From positions 1-64,000 of the forward strand of contig RCNN01000505.1 of assembly GCA_003667245.1 (NCBI GenBank): a stretch of DNA of 64,000 bases, written 5' to 3'. The DNA is from Heterostelium multicystogenum. Its lineage: Eukaryota > Evosea > Eumycetozoa > Acytosteliales > Acytosteliaceae. The notes under the pieces were generated by a model, which saw nothing but the letters and a program-made list of their open reading frames with translations, did no database searches and was not told the DNA's origin. Below are positions 38,031-48,502 of this stretch, one piece after another; the stretch's first letter is position 1, and every line of letters begins with the position of its first letter. A program made the position numbers and the translations under genes.

Positions 38031-38400
38031 TAAAATTTTTTTTGTAAAAATAGCTTTTGTAAAGTGTAAAAAACCCGATTTATATATATATACATATAAA
38101 GTTATTATCTGTTCCTATTTATTGTCATCCTTGTAGCGTTAGTCTTGTTTTAGTGTTATAGTGACAAGCTAGGCTGGATTCATTTGTTTTCGCTTGGTCA
38201 TCGGGTTTATATAATATTTAAATAATTATAAGTGTTTTATATATATAGGTTGAATAGTACGGCCTTCGATGTTCCACCCGGGTGTAGAAGGATATACTGT
38301 TAAATTAAAAAAGTAAAAATAAAAGTTTTGTAAAGTGTATTATCTATTATAGAATAGTACTCTTTAACAAAAGATTGATGAGAGTGATAAAGTAGAAAAG

Positions 38401-38522
38401 CTTGGTTATGATATTAATAATCTTATAACAATGAATAGAATATAATATTTATTTAATTATCTTTAAATACATACCTTGGTTATGATATTAATAATCTTAT
38501 AACAATGAATAGAATATAATAT
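38401..38522. repeat. 48-bp direct repeat, two copies
   Basis: The 48 bases starting CTTGGTTATGATATTAATAA occur identically at 38401-38448 and 38475-38522, a period of 74 bp. A short inverse copy of the start (TAACCAAGG) follows at 38526-38534. The pair lies inside the segment that separates R1 from R2. Confidence 0.9.
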
Positions 38523-38822
38523 CTGTAACCAAGGATTTCATCGGGTATTTATACTTATTGTTTTCCCGTCGGTTGTCTCGCTGAGTCATCGATCCATCCT
38601 GGTAAACAATCGGTTTAGACATCATTGCGGTTCGGAGGCAATCTGAGTTGTCACTGGGGCTTCTATGGAATTTCCACGAGTTCTCTATGGAATTTCCATG
38701 ACTTTTCTACATAGCTATTTTTTTGCATCGTTTTCTCTCTTTTTTTGTAAAATCACCTGGACTCTTGCCCTTGTATCGCCTTATACATATATATATCTAT
38801 ATATCAAGAGCCACTTGATGTG

Positions 38823-38876
38823 GTTAATTATATACTTATCGTTCTTTATCATTCTCTTTACAAGTATATAATTAAC
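38823..38876. repeat. perfect 15-bp inverted repeat with 24-nt loop
   Basis: GTTAATTATATACTT at 38823-38837 is exactly complementary to AAGTATATAATTAAC at 38862-38876. It is AT-rich, within the retroelement-like block. It could be a chance hairpin, the ends of a deleted element or an RNA structure. Confidence 0.85.
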
Positions 38877-38896
38877 TATTCTACTTCTTCGTTACC

Positions 38897-39099
38897 GCCC
38901 TTTTGGCAGTCACTTTTCTATGCCCAGGCTACAGTTCCTAATCAACATTTAGTAGGGCCGCTAAATGTTTGCCTCTTTCAAGCGTATGTCTGGGAGAATC
39001 ATTAGCTTATTCAGGTACTGGAGCTCTCTGTCCTCACCAGGCTGATGCAGGCAGCTTAGATGTGGAGGTACAGAATACTGCTTGTGCATAGAAATCATG
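38897..39099 (+). repeat. dispersed repeat, copy 1
   Basis: About 200 bp, from the CAGTCACTTTTCTATGCCCAGGC region through GTGCATAGAAATCATG, is repeated in the same orientation at 41849-42040. The two differ by substitutions and small indels, roughly four of five bases matching by eye. This copy continues 3' for about 240 bp to a poly(A) run. It is less AT-rich than the surroundings and non-coding in all frames. Confidence 0.8.
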
Positions 39100-39691
39100 G
39101 GTTAGCCTCACCATGTCGACTCTCATTGGCCGTCGTTAGAACTTAACCTAATTGAACAAGAGAAAATCTGCAGAAGGCGTGACTTTGACACTACGACGCT
39201 ACCCCCTTGCCTCATTCTCATCCTTGGTAGATAGCATCATTTTAGTTCCTCAAGATACAAACTCTCAGTTGTTAATCAACTTGATGGTTCCGGCCATCCA
39301 ATTAAATAAAGCTTAATACTTCTTTTGTTACCTCCTAAAAAAAAAAAAAAAAAAAAAAAAAAAATAAAATCACCTGGATGATTAAAAAAAAAAAAAAAAA
39401 AAAAAAATTTTGTAAAGTATATTATCTATTATAGAATAGTCACTGGGGTTTCTATGGAATTTCCACGAGTTCTCTATGGAATTTCCATGACTTTTCTACA
39501 CTTTTGTCATCGAAACCCAAATAAAAATCAATTAGGAAGGATATAGTTAATGTATTGAGACTCTGATACACATTTATTAGAAATAATGAAACTACACACT
39601 ATCTAAAATTGATATTTATAATGAATTGTAATTAATGTTGTTGTAAGTTCTAAAAGAAAATATGTTCAGATTTAAAATAAAGAGCAATACA

Positions 39692-41497
39692 TTATAGAGC
39701 TGGAGGTAGAGATTTCAAATCTTCAATTGTTGGGTAAGGTAACACATATATCCATTGAGATATTCCAAATTGTTTTTCAAAGTCTTGCCATGAACCGTTC
39801 AAGTTATTATACTTGAGATGTTTGTTGTATTCAAAGCTGTCCTCTGGAACAACTGCAATGAGATAGATCTTGAGTGGTTGGAAATTTCCTTGTTTTTGAT
39901 GAAGGGTTTGAAGGTTCTTTACATATTGCTCTATTGATGATCTTGGGAGGGACTTGTGATCTTTGGCTTTTGTAAGGTGAAAGAGACATCCAGGAGTGAG
40001 CAAAAGATTAATTTCAGGAAAACTAATATCCTTTGGAATATAGAGTGTATCATGTGAATTCCATTCATTGATCGAAGCAAAAGGTATTGATCGTCTAGGT
40101 GATGGGATTTTAATTAAACTTTGGTTGTCTTTAGATTTAATCTCGAATTCTTTTTTCTTCAACAAAGTTTTGATAGCATATGATTCATACAGTTGTCCCA
40201 CCATTGTATTGAAACCTTCAGAACATGTTGAATTGAAATAGTTGGCCAATGGAAGAGCTGTTTCGACAAGTTTTTGAACGAGCACCTGTTGTGAGACCCA
40301 GAGAGATGCAAAAATGGATGTAAAATTTGTATAAGTTTGGTCAACATCTCTATGTATAACAATGGAAGATGATTTGTCATTTTCCACAGAACCAATTGCC
40401 TTCCAACAATCATCAATGCTAATAGAGTTAACAGCTTTTACAATTATAGACTTTACTGTTTGAATGTTTGATTTTGAGGTGAAAGCCAATCTAGTATTCC
40501 CACCAGCATAATAGAATGTCTCTTTAACAAAGGCCTCATCAATATTGTTATGGACTAAACTTCTTGCTTTCAACAGCTCCATTTCTGTCCACAATGGCAT
40601 GTAGAAGGTTGAAGGGATTGGGTCAGCCTTGAGGAAAGCATTTGATATATATTTTTATTTGAAGATGCAATCAAAATTGAAATACAGTTACTATCGAGAA
40701 TCTTTGGACTGAGACCATCAGTGATGTAACAAATATTATAGTTGTCAGGTTCTTTTCCACTTAGTGGTAAAAAACTTCCAAGTTTACTAATTTTTTTGCG
40801 AGGAGCCAACTGGTTTTCCATTTTTATCGAATGTAAAGTAATCAAATGAGTCAGGTCTGTTTCGTGAGTGGTAGATAACAGACTGTTTGTTTTTCTTGAA
40901 ATGTTGGATAAGACAGATCCCAAATATTGATTTTCCAATCCCAGGACTACCATTGATGAATATTCGGGAATTATTTTTCTTATCTAATTCGTCTTTTATC
41001 AAAGTAAGTAAGTCAATGTAGCTTTGTCTAATAAACACATCATGTTTGGCATATGGATTTGGATCTACAACGAGCTTGTCATTAACAATAGGACAGTCGA
41101 TATTTTTTCCAAAACGAAGTTAACAGCGCATCACGTCCTGATATTTGCAATGTGAATATAATTAGAAATGAATGCTCATTTCTTGGTTATTTGTTTATAT
41201 AAAACTTACCAGCGGGGATATCTTGTTCTGGTTGAGATTTGAGGTAAAGTAGAATAGACCCCTGTTAGTAATAGTTTAAGATATTAAATGTTGTTTGTAC
41301 TTACTATCTTTGTGGACTTGGACCAGCTCTGTGATGGTAGTCAAAACTTCGGCATGTTCATTGTATTTGACCAACTTGAGGAGACGTGTGGCTTCTTCTT
41401 CTGTGAGTCTCTTTGTTAACAATGTCTTGTTGTGTTTGTTGCACTCAGCATCATCGAGTTTATTGATAAACTCGAGAGCTAAATCAAGTACAGACAT
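39692..41497 (-). CDS. Crinkler/RHS-type P-loop NTPase protein, broken frame
   Basis: This belongs to the Crinkler (CRN)/retrotransposon-hot-spot-like class, which joins a P-loop ATPase to a restriction-endonuclease-like or kinase domain. Exon 1 (41497-41305, MSVLDLALEFINKLDDAEC...) is a short helical header; small introns end at 41262 and 41138. Then come DPNPYAKHDVFIRQSYIDLL, Walker A in FINGSPGIGKSIFG, VIYHSRNRPDSFDYFTF, YNICYITDGLSPK, and the signature FYMPLWTEMELLKARSLV with FYYAGGNTRLAF. The C-terminal 190 residues (GQLYESYAIKTLLKKKEF... EINLLLTPGCLFHLTKAKDH...) have the layout of the REase-fold domain, but the expected catalytic Asp before LLLTPG reads Asn. Frames break near 41115, 40800 and 40605, so the gene is either decaying or mis-sequenced. 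It sits between direct copies of a dispersed repeat. Confidence 0.72.
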
Positions 41498-41848
41498 CAG
41501 CGTTGGAGATCGTAGAGATAATGTGGTAGTGTTTTGTGTGATAGAGAAATTAAACAAATAAATGAAAAATATATATATATAAATGTAATAGTTAAACAAA
41601 TAATTGAAAGAATAGATAAATGTAAGTAATTGAAAGTTTTATGAACAAATAGAAGTCTGTGGAGCGAGAATAATAGTTGTATTTGATTGTTGGTGTGCTG
41701 TGAATAAAACAAACAAAACTAAAATAATATTGAAGTTACAAATAAATTAAACTAAATTAATTGGTAGATTGAAATTCCAATGATTTTATTTCACATCATT
41801 TGGAACTAATAATCCATCCTCTCCCTTATGTCTTAATGGCTACCAAAT
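41498..41848. other. spacer between Crinkler-like gene and repeat copy 2
   Basis: AT-rich 5' flank of the Crinkler-like gene with a TA microsatellite at 41571-41580. No other feature was seen. Confidence 0.5.
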
Positions 41849-42040
41849 TCCTTATTGGTGCAGTCACTTTCTATACCAGGCTAGGTTTAGTTGACTAGCC
41901 TAAATGTTTGCCTCTTTCAAGTGTATGACTAGATGACTCATTAACTTAATCAGGTCCTGGAGCTCTCTGTCGCCACCAGGTTGATGAGAGAGCAGCTTAG
42001 ATATGGTGGTACAGAATACTGATTGTGCATAGAAATCATG
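41849..42040 (+). repeat. dispersed repeat, copy 2
   Basis: This diverged copy has the same orientation as copy 1. Shared landmarks in order are CAGTCACTTT, CCAGGCTA, CTAAATGTTTGCCTCTTTCA, GGAGCTCTCTGTC and GTGCATAGAAATCATG. It ends soon after in a 12-A run (42079-42090), consistent with 5' truncation and a short tail. Confidence 0.8.
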
Positions 42041-42200
42041 TATGCGTCATTCAGAATAACTTTATTACAAACGAACAAAAAAAAAAAACGTTAAGTTCCA
42101 AGTTGAATATCTAATTGATTTTTTCTTTAGAAAAAAAAATTAGTGGATAAATTATTTATTTATATTTCATCAATTTAATTAACAACGAGGATCTTCAGAT

Positions 42201-43097
42201 TTACTTTTGGGAGAGCTTTTGGTAGTGATCAATAATAAATTGTTTAATTGTAGTTGGATTTCTACCAAGGAGAGAAACAACATCGGAAGTATCGGATTGG
42301 AACTCACCTACTTTAATTGCAGAAGCGAAGGCATAGAAAACTTGGATTAATGGTTTTGGGAGTCCAATTTTTTCCAACTCGGAATTGAATGTTGCTTCAT
42401 CTGGAGAAAAATGAATAATGTTCTGATTGGAAAACTCAGAGAGATATCTGGCCATATCTCCAAGTGTACATTGATCAGTATTATACAACTTGTATTCTCT
42501 ATTCTTATGATTGTCAGTGTTGTCGGATAATACATTAACGGCTACCTCGGCAAGATCTCTTCTTGAGATATAATTTGCTACACCATCACCGGTTGGGAAG
42601 AAAATCATACCAGTCTTGAATACATCTGGACCAATAAAATACTCGGTTATCATGTCGGTATATAAACCATTAACTAGAATTGTATAGGTTATACCTGATT
42701 CTTTGAGAAACTTTTCAGTCTGGGAATGAGCAGATTCGATGAATGAAACTGGAGAACTTCCATCTTCAGTTTTTCTGACAAAGCTTGTATAGATGATATG
42801 CTTTACTCCGGAATCTTTGGCGGCATTACAAACATCAACATGTTGTTGAGGTCTTTTCTCTACATCATTGCTGGATACAAATAACAACTTGTCTACACCT
42901 TGGAAGGCAGATACTAATGATTGATAATCATTGTAATCACCAATTCTAGCTCCAAAACCTCTTTCTTTGAAAGGTTGAGCTTTTGCTTCATCTCTAGCTA
43001 GGGCATAGACTTTTGATTTATCAATACCTCTTGATTCCAAGATATTGAAAACCTCTTTTCCAAATTGTCCTGTAGCACCAGTAATTAAAATAGTCAT
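42201..43097 (-). CDS. NmrA-like NAD(P)H:quinone oxidoreductase (PadA/QorB type)
   Basis: This intact, intronless 298-codon gene encodes a Rossmann-fold NmrA-like reductase of the QorB/PadA class. TILITGATGQFGKEVFNIL carries the GATGxxG nucleotide loop. YALARDEAKAQPF is followed by ARIGDYNDYQSLVSAFQGVDKLLFVSS, IIYTSFVRKTED, and a C-terminal substrate region including NPTTIKQFIIDHYQ. In D. discoideum PadA is an NmrA-like protein needed for prespore development, and bacterial QorB reduces quinones; this protein could match either role. The lack of introns and the bacterial-like make-up allow an old transfer, but the codon use is like that of its neighbours. Size is as expected for the family. 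Confidence 0.87.
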   Translation of the reverse strand: MTILITGATGQFGKEVFNILESRGIDKSKVYALARDEAKAQPFKERGFGARIGDYNDYQSLVSAFQGVDKLLFVSSNDVEKRPQQHVDVCNAAKDSGVKHIIYTSFVRKTEDGSSPVSFIESAHSQTEKFLKESGITYTILVNGLYTDMITEYFIGPDVFKTGMIFFPTGDGVANYISRRDLAEVAVNVLSDNTDNHKNREYKLYNTDQCTLGDMARYLSEFSNQNIIHFSPDEATFNSELEKIGLPKPLIQVFYAFASAIKVGEFQSDTSDVVSLLGRNPTTIKQFIIDHYQKLSQK

Positions 43098-44116
43098 ATT
43101 TTTAAATAAATATATATATATTTTATATAAATATTGTTTATAGCTTATATTGGAAGGGACATGGAGTATTTATAGTCGGAGGATTCAAATCGGTGCAATG
43201 TAAGGCTTACAACAAAATAAACAATTTAAAGATCTGAAAGTCCTTTGGTGTATACACTGGAGACCAAAAAAAATCTGTGATGTTCAAAATTTTTGTTAAA
43301 ATTATTAAAGTTGTTAAATGTGGGCACAACTTTAATTAAAATAAAGTTTATGCTTTTGGTACAGTGAGTTGTTGCCCATTTACTCATTGCTATTGGGTTA
43401 TCCATATAAAAGTTGGTAGATGATGTTTGATTTATTTGAAATCTAATGACTAGAGATGGGGAATGTTAATAAAGTATGAAAGTTTAGTAAAACCACTTTG
43501 TTTATACTAAAACTAATCAAACTATATTTTTAGATTATCTATTAAACCAATAACTAAAGATAGAAAGATAAATTTCTAATTGATTACATTACATTATTAC
43601 TATCCACTATATATATCTATATTGCATTTCATAAATCTATTGTTTACTATTGGTTTCTTATTTATTGCTTGGTTGTAAGTTTGACCAAATTAATAATAAC
43701 ATGATGAATGTAATCACATGTAAACCTCTTGATATCAAAGATCACAGATATTGAAACAATGCATTGATTATTAAATTAATTAGAAATCATCAATTTCGAA
43801 ACAATGAAATTTACCACATCCCAATTAAGACAATAAACATTATCTGACTAATTTGTAAATTAATGGTGTTATTTGATTAAAAAAAAACATAAAAAAAATA
43901 AAAATCAAAATGAATGAATGAATCGTCTATGTGAAAGATAATTATTAATTATTATTATTATCACAATCACTCATCATTATATATTTATTACTATAATAAT
44001 AATAAATATAATATAGTAATAAACTATATAGCTATATTATACTCTATTTCTCTTCTTATTATATTATATATAAATATATATATTTTAGTAATTATTCCTT
44101 GTAAATTATAATAATA
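43098..44116. other. intergenic region between divergent genes
   Basis: This one-kilobase AT-rich stretch holds the promoters of the NmrA-like gene (minus) and pex11 (plus). ATT repeats lie at 43944-43960 and 43995-44015. No gene was found. Confidence 0.5.
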
Positions 44117-44823
44117 ATGGCATCCTTGTCAAAATCAGTTATAACTATGAACTCTTTTGTAGAGAGTTTGGTCAAGCTATTTGCACAGACCACAGGTAAA
44201 GATAAGTTGGTAAAGATTCTACAGTATGGTGCCAAGCTGTTTGGTTACTTGTGTCAACAGAGAAAGATGTCACACTGGGCAGGTGTTTGGAAGAAGATTG
44301 AAACATCAGCTGGTGGTTCAAGAAAGGTTTGGCGTTTGGGTAACACATTTGCAGAGCAACAAAAGATTCTCCAGATTATAAAGAACGGAAACGTATTCCA
44401 ATTCCTCAATCTATTGGCATTGTTCCGTCAGACCGGAATGTATTTCTATTGGGTATTTGACCATCTTGCATGGTCCACTACCGTCGGTATCACTAAGCTC
44501 GATACTGTCAAGCTGGGCTGGTACTCTAGCGTCAGCTGGTTCTTTGGTCTGATCTGCTCAATCATCATCGACTTAAAACGCACTCAATCAGACACTCAAG
44601 AAGGAGCGTTCGCTCCTCTCACAGACTTCCGTCGCGACCGACAACGATCAATTGATAGCTGTACAAAAGAAAAAGGACGAACTTTACCTCAATTGCATAA
44701 AGAATGGTGCAGACGCTGTTATTGCAGCAAACCTTTTGAAAATTCTACCAGACATCACAGGGTACCGTCGGTATTTGCGGTTTGATATCCGCATTCATTG
44801 GTGCCTACCAAATTTGGAAATAA
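44117..44823 (+). CDS. pex11: peroxin Pex11, peroxisome proliferation factor
   Basis: This is a Pex11 family protein that shapes and divides peroxisomes. Diagnostic segments are FAQTTGKDKLVKILQYGAKLFGYL (family ..T.GRDKl.r..QY..rf..y.), the amphipathic helix around ARKVWRLGN-like SRKVWRLGNTF, FLNLLALFRQTGMYFYWVFDHLAW, and WFFGLICSIIIDL. The C-terminus continues after a frame break near 44585 as LIAVQKKKDELYLNCIKNGADAVIAA and after a second near 44765 as VGICGLISAFIGAYQIWK, ending at 44821-44823. The final Gly-rich hydrophobic helix is the usual Pex11 anchor. Length is about 235 residues. The gene lies tail to tail with the b5 reductase gene, 81 bp apart. Confidence 0.9.
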
Positions 44824-44904
44824 AGCAATCAATCAATAATCTATATTTACAGTTATAACTATGGAACAGATAGACAGTCAAGCTAGATAAAGCATAATCT
44901 AAGT

Positions 44905-46275
44905 TTATTCTAAGATGTGAAGTATATTCTTTGAAGTAACGAATCCTATGTTTTCTATCAGCTGGTGTATCGATCGATTGAATGACTTTGGACCGCATAT
45001 CAGTACTTCAAAGTTATCCATCTTGATATCACGGTGATTGGACAATATCTTTATCAGTGATTCTTGATTGATTCTACTGCCATAGAGTATATGATTGTCG
45101 TCTGGAGCAAAACCTTGTTGTTGTTGTGTTAATACATAGTAGATTGATATCTTTTTGTTACTACTGATTTGAAGTTCATCGAGCTCTTTCTTTAGAAGTA
45201 TGTCATCATTTCTCTTGTTTGAATAAATAAGTATGAATTTAGTTGTATTTTTACTACTGCTTAAATTAGTCTCGCTGCTATATAATGCTTTCATTGTTTG
45301 TAACATCGGAGTAATACCAGTACCACCTGCAATTCCAATGATAAATTCTTTGCTGTAACTTGTCAAGTTGAATGATTGCTGTGTTTCAATTGGTCCTCTT
45401 AACATCAATTCATCGCCTACATTCAGCTCAAGTATTTGTTTTGCAATACCTTCTTTATATCCCTGTAATTGTGTGTGTGTTGTAAGTAACTATCAATTGG
45501 CCATTAGTAAAACTCTTTGCTTACTTTTATAACGAAATGCAAATAATATTGATCATCTCTCTTGACAACATCAATTGGGGTGTAGCTTCTATATAAATCA
45601 TCATTCACAGTGGTAAGACTGACGTGGGTGAGTGGTGCTGTCCAATTTGCAAACTTCGGTGCTTTGATTTCAATGAAGTAGGAATCATGTGATAGCTTTT
45701 CTTTGCGTGTGATTGTTGTTTTTTGTTGGATGCTCAACCTTAATCTGAGCGGAGCCATTTGTAGTCAGAGTTGGCGTGATCACCGTCTCGGAGATTGACA
45801 AGCTAGTAAGAGAAGGTGTAATTATAGTTGGTGAAGATGGTACTGCTGTTGGGATGATTACTGTTGGTGTAGAAAAAGATGGTGGTGTCGGTCTGTATGG
45901 TGCTTTGAAAGGGGAGGGACTTAGGCTGTTAGCGGCGCTTGGCTTCAGTGTAGCTGGTGCACTGCCTTTGACCTTTCCAATACAAAAGCACTCAAGAATC
46001 AGCTTTGCATTTTTTGAGTGATACATTGCTTCAAAGTCGTTGGTCCCATTCTGTCCACCACATCGGAACAGCAGATTGAATCCACCGGGATGTAGCGGCA
46101 GATATGCAGTCAAGTCATAAACATAGCCATTGACAACGGTCCAAAAATCATCTCTTTTGTCGTGCTTCGCTACCTCGTCCCAAGTATATATTGTATTGCT
46201 GTTGATCTCGCCATATTTAGCCAAAGACTGCTCTGCAATTTTCTTTATCTTTTCACTAACAGTATTTCTATACAT
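44905..46275 (-). CDS. cytochrome b5 / cytochrome b5 reductase fusion
   Basis: This single protein couples an N-terminal heme domain to an FAD/NADH reductase. Residues about 25-105 are a cytochrome b5 domain: YTWDEVAKHDKRDDFWTVVNG, VYDLTAYLPLHPGGFNLLF with the HPGG heme ligand, and a second heme His in AMYHSKNAKLIL. A Pro/Ser/Thr-rich linker of about 80 residues follows. A frame break near 45730 leads into the FAD domain (YRSYTPIDVV, the RxYT FAD motif; MLRGPIETQQSF) and then the NAD domain (IIGIAGGTGITPMLQ, FILIYSNKRNDDILLKKEL, VLICGPKSF). An intron lies at about 45465-45524. The layout is like NCB5OR (CYB5R4) but without a CS domain between the two parts. A role in fatty acid desaturation or another ER redox path is possible. 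Confidence 0.85.
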
Positions 46276-46903
46276 AATTGTCTTTACACATAGGATATAG
46301 TATACATGTATATATATATATTTAAAAAGTACTTAATGTTAACAAGTTATTAATAATAGTAGTAATAGTACAAACAATATATTAATTGAATAATATGAAG
46401 AAGTAATGGAAATCAGACGAAAAACAAAAAAACAAACTTGAAATTAAAACAGCAACAAATCTCACTAGATCGAACACATAATTACCACGATGCAACATGT
46501 AGCATAATTTTATAAAAATTATAGTATGTTCAAAGAATGTGATATTTGGAAATCATTGATTGATTGATTGATTAAATATTTGCTTGTGAGTAACCGATAA
46601 TTATCGAAAGCCATAACTTTGCTATCTGTGTGAACTATCAATCTTGTTTATTTTTACTATTGTTGTTGTTTTATAGTGCTAGTTTAATGATCACCTAGGT
46701 CATAAGAAGTGTTTAATGGGTGTTTCAAATATCCTTGAATCGATTGATAATAGTATTGGGGAAGATCAATTTAATTTGGAAAAGTCGACAATCAAACTTC
46801 TAATAAAATTAATTTTGAATGAATGAAAGAAATTGAACTACCAACAAATATATTTAAATAAAAATAGATAGGTAGATAGATTATGTAGTATTATAGTTGA
46901 GAG
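46276..46903. other. divergent promoter region
   Basis: This AT-rich DNA is shared by the b5/b5R gene (minus) and the RBMX2 gene (plus). GATTGATTG repeats lie at 46556-46573. No coding frame was found. Confidence 0.5.
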
Positions 46904-47918
46904 ATGAATGTTATTAGAGAAATACAAAATATAAATAAGAGAGAATTGGAGAGAGGTATCTCTGAAAAGGCATCGTGGCACCAGGATTATGCACATAGTC
47001 CTTGGGTATATGTTGGTGGAATGCCTTTTGAAATGAATGAGGGTGATATCATCACTGTCATGAGCCAATATGGCGAAATAGAGGAGTGCAATATGGTCAG
47101 AAACAAAGAAACCGGTAAATCACAGGGATTCTGCTTCATCAAATACGAGGATCAGCGCTCAACCAACTTGGCTGTCGACAATCTGAATGGCTCGAAAATA
47201 ATGAATCGATTGCTCAGAGTAGATCATGTGAAAGACTATAGAAGACCAAAGAAGAGAGATGGTGATCGCAGTGACGATGAAGAGGACAAGAAGGCAGATA
47301 ATGAAACTGGTGAATCTGGTGCCAGTGAAAGTGAAACAGAATCCAATGGAAAGTGATAAAAAGAGAAAGAGAAAGCTTGACAAGAAGGCAAGAAAGGAAG
47401 AAAAAAGACTGAAGCGATTGAACGAGACCCCAGAGGAGAGAGAAGAGAGAAAGAAAGCTAAAGCAGAGAGGAAAGAAGAGAAGCGTTTAAAAAAAGAACA
47501 AAAGAAAATGATGAAGCAGTTGCAAAAGGAAGAAGAGATGCTGCTTAAGGAACAACCATCAGATATCAATACCAATGACAAATATAGTAGTAATAAAAGT
47601 CAGAAAGATGATAGAGAAGATAAACACAGAGTAAAAGAAGAAGATAAATTTGAAGCCAGAGATAGAAAAGATGATCATAGAGACAGAGACAGAAACAGAG
47701 ATAGAGATAGGGAAGAAAAAGATAGATATGATCGAGATAAAAGAGAGTATAGAGACCGTTACGATAGAGACAGAGATAGATACGAAAGAGATAGACACGA
47801 AAGAGACAGATACGACAGAGATAGATACGACAGAGATAGAAGAGATTATCGAAGTGAGGATAGAGACCGATATGATAGAGACCGCAGTGAAAGAGATAGA
47901 TATGGTGACAAGAGATAA
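46904..47918 (+). CDS. RBMX2/Ist3-like RRM splicing factor with RD-rich tail
   Basis: This is the RES-complex subunit RBMX2 (yeast Ist3/Snu17). The N-terminus MNVIREIQNINKRELERGI and SEKASWHQDYAHSPWVYVGG match the family closely. The RRM has RNP2 VYVGGMPF and RNP1 KSQGFCFIKYED, followed by RLLRVDHVKDYRRPKK. After an acidic stretch, one frame change near 47345 leads into a Lys/Glu-rich coiled region and a long tail of DRDR, RDRYDRD and similar repeats, common in splicing proteins. The gene appears intronless. Because the low-complexity tail is partly readable in two frames, the exact shift point is uncertain. It ends 106 bp from the convergent roadblock gene. Confidence 0.87.
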
Positions 47919-48024
47919 AGCTTCATATTATAATAAAAGTTCAAATAATATCTATTGTTACATTAACAGGAGTAAAGCATGCTTTCTTTTAGTATACATT
48001 GATTTTAATTTATTATTATTATTG

Positions 48025-48502
48025 TTACTCGTGTTTGATTTGATTTACAACCATTAAATAGTAGTCACCATCTATATTGAGGATAATTGCAAAGTTAGTT
48101 GATGTTGTTGCATTGCATCGAAAATTGTGATTGATAGATACCTGGTGAAACCATAATGTCATTATCTTGTGATCTAACTCTAAAGAAAGAGACTTGATCC
48201 TTTTCACTATTCTGTTTCAAAAGTGACGAAGCACGTGGCATCATATCAATAATAAGCTTTGCGTATTGTATTGCAGTATCGTTGTCGAATGTACTTTTAA
48301 TCAGTGAGCCATTCTTGTTTATAATTAGAATACCCTTTACACCCTTGTGAGTTTGTAGCTTCTTGAATGTTTCTTCAACATTTATATCAGTAGTCTATAC
48401 AGCAATTAAATGATCATCATCATTAGTATTAAGTATTGCATGCATCATACAATATCTATGTCTATCTAGATCTCTAGATGTGTTATAGAATATACCAACC
48501 AT
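48025..48502 (-). CDS. roadblock/LC7 dynein light chain
   Basis: This is a DYNLRB-type light chain of cytoplasmic dynein, about 100 residues. Exon 1 is the ATG alone (48500-48502). Exon 2 (48394-48142) encodes TTDINVEETFKKLQTHKGVKGILIINKNGSLIKSTFDND, then TAIQYAKLIIDMMPRASSLL and DQVSFFRVRSQDNDIMVSP. Exon 3 (48071-48025) gives DGDYYLMVVNQIKHE. This matches the family from start to end (HKGV.G..v....G.pI.st.Dn, LRIRSKKHEIMVAPD.EYLLIVIQ). Introns are 48395-48499 and 48072-48141. No frame break is seen. Confidence 0.92.

Larger units (their letters stand above)
38326..39500 (+). mobile_element. nested, poly(A)-tailed retroelement debris downstream of tRNA-Glu
   Basis: The block is bounded by direct repeats. 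A 33-bp unit (R1) occurs at 38326-38358 and 39408-39440, and a 61-bp unit (R2) at 38651-38711 and 39440-39500, each with one mismatch. In the right copy R1 and R2 are adjacent. In the left copy they are separated by about 292 bp. Two long A-runs (39337-39363 and 39384-39407), each next to an AAAATCACCTGGA motif that also occurs at 38749, look like two successive poly(A) tails. No intact reverse transcriptase is present. tRNA proximity, poly(A) ends and fragmentary copies are features known for the TRE non-LTR elements of Dictyostelium; membership of that group is my inference. Confidence 0.6.

Noticed and set aside
41849..41865. Twelve bases identical to the 5' end of tRNA-Glu inside repeat copy 2
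   Set aside because: The same place in repeat copy 1 has a related but non-tRNA sequence, so the match is chance and not a tRNA fragment.
47159..47581. Minus-strand Ser/Phe-rich frame
   Set aside because: Antisense of the Lys/Glu-rich tail of the RBMX2 gene.
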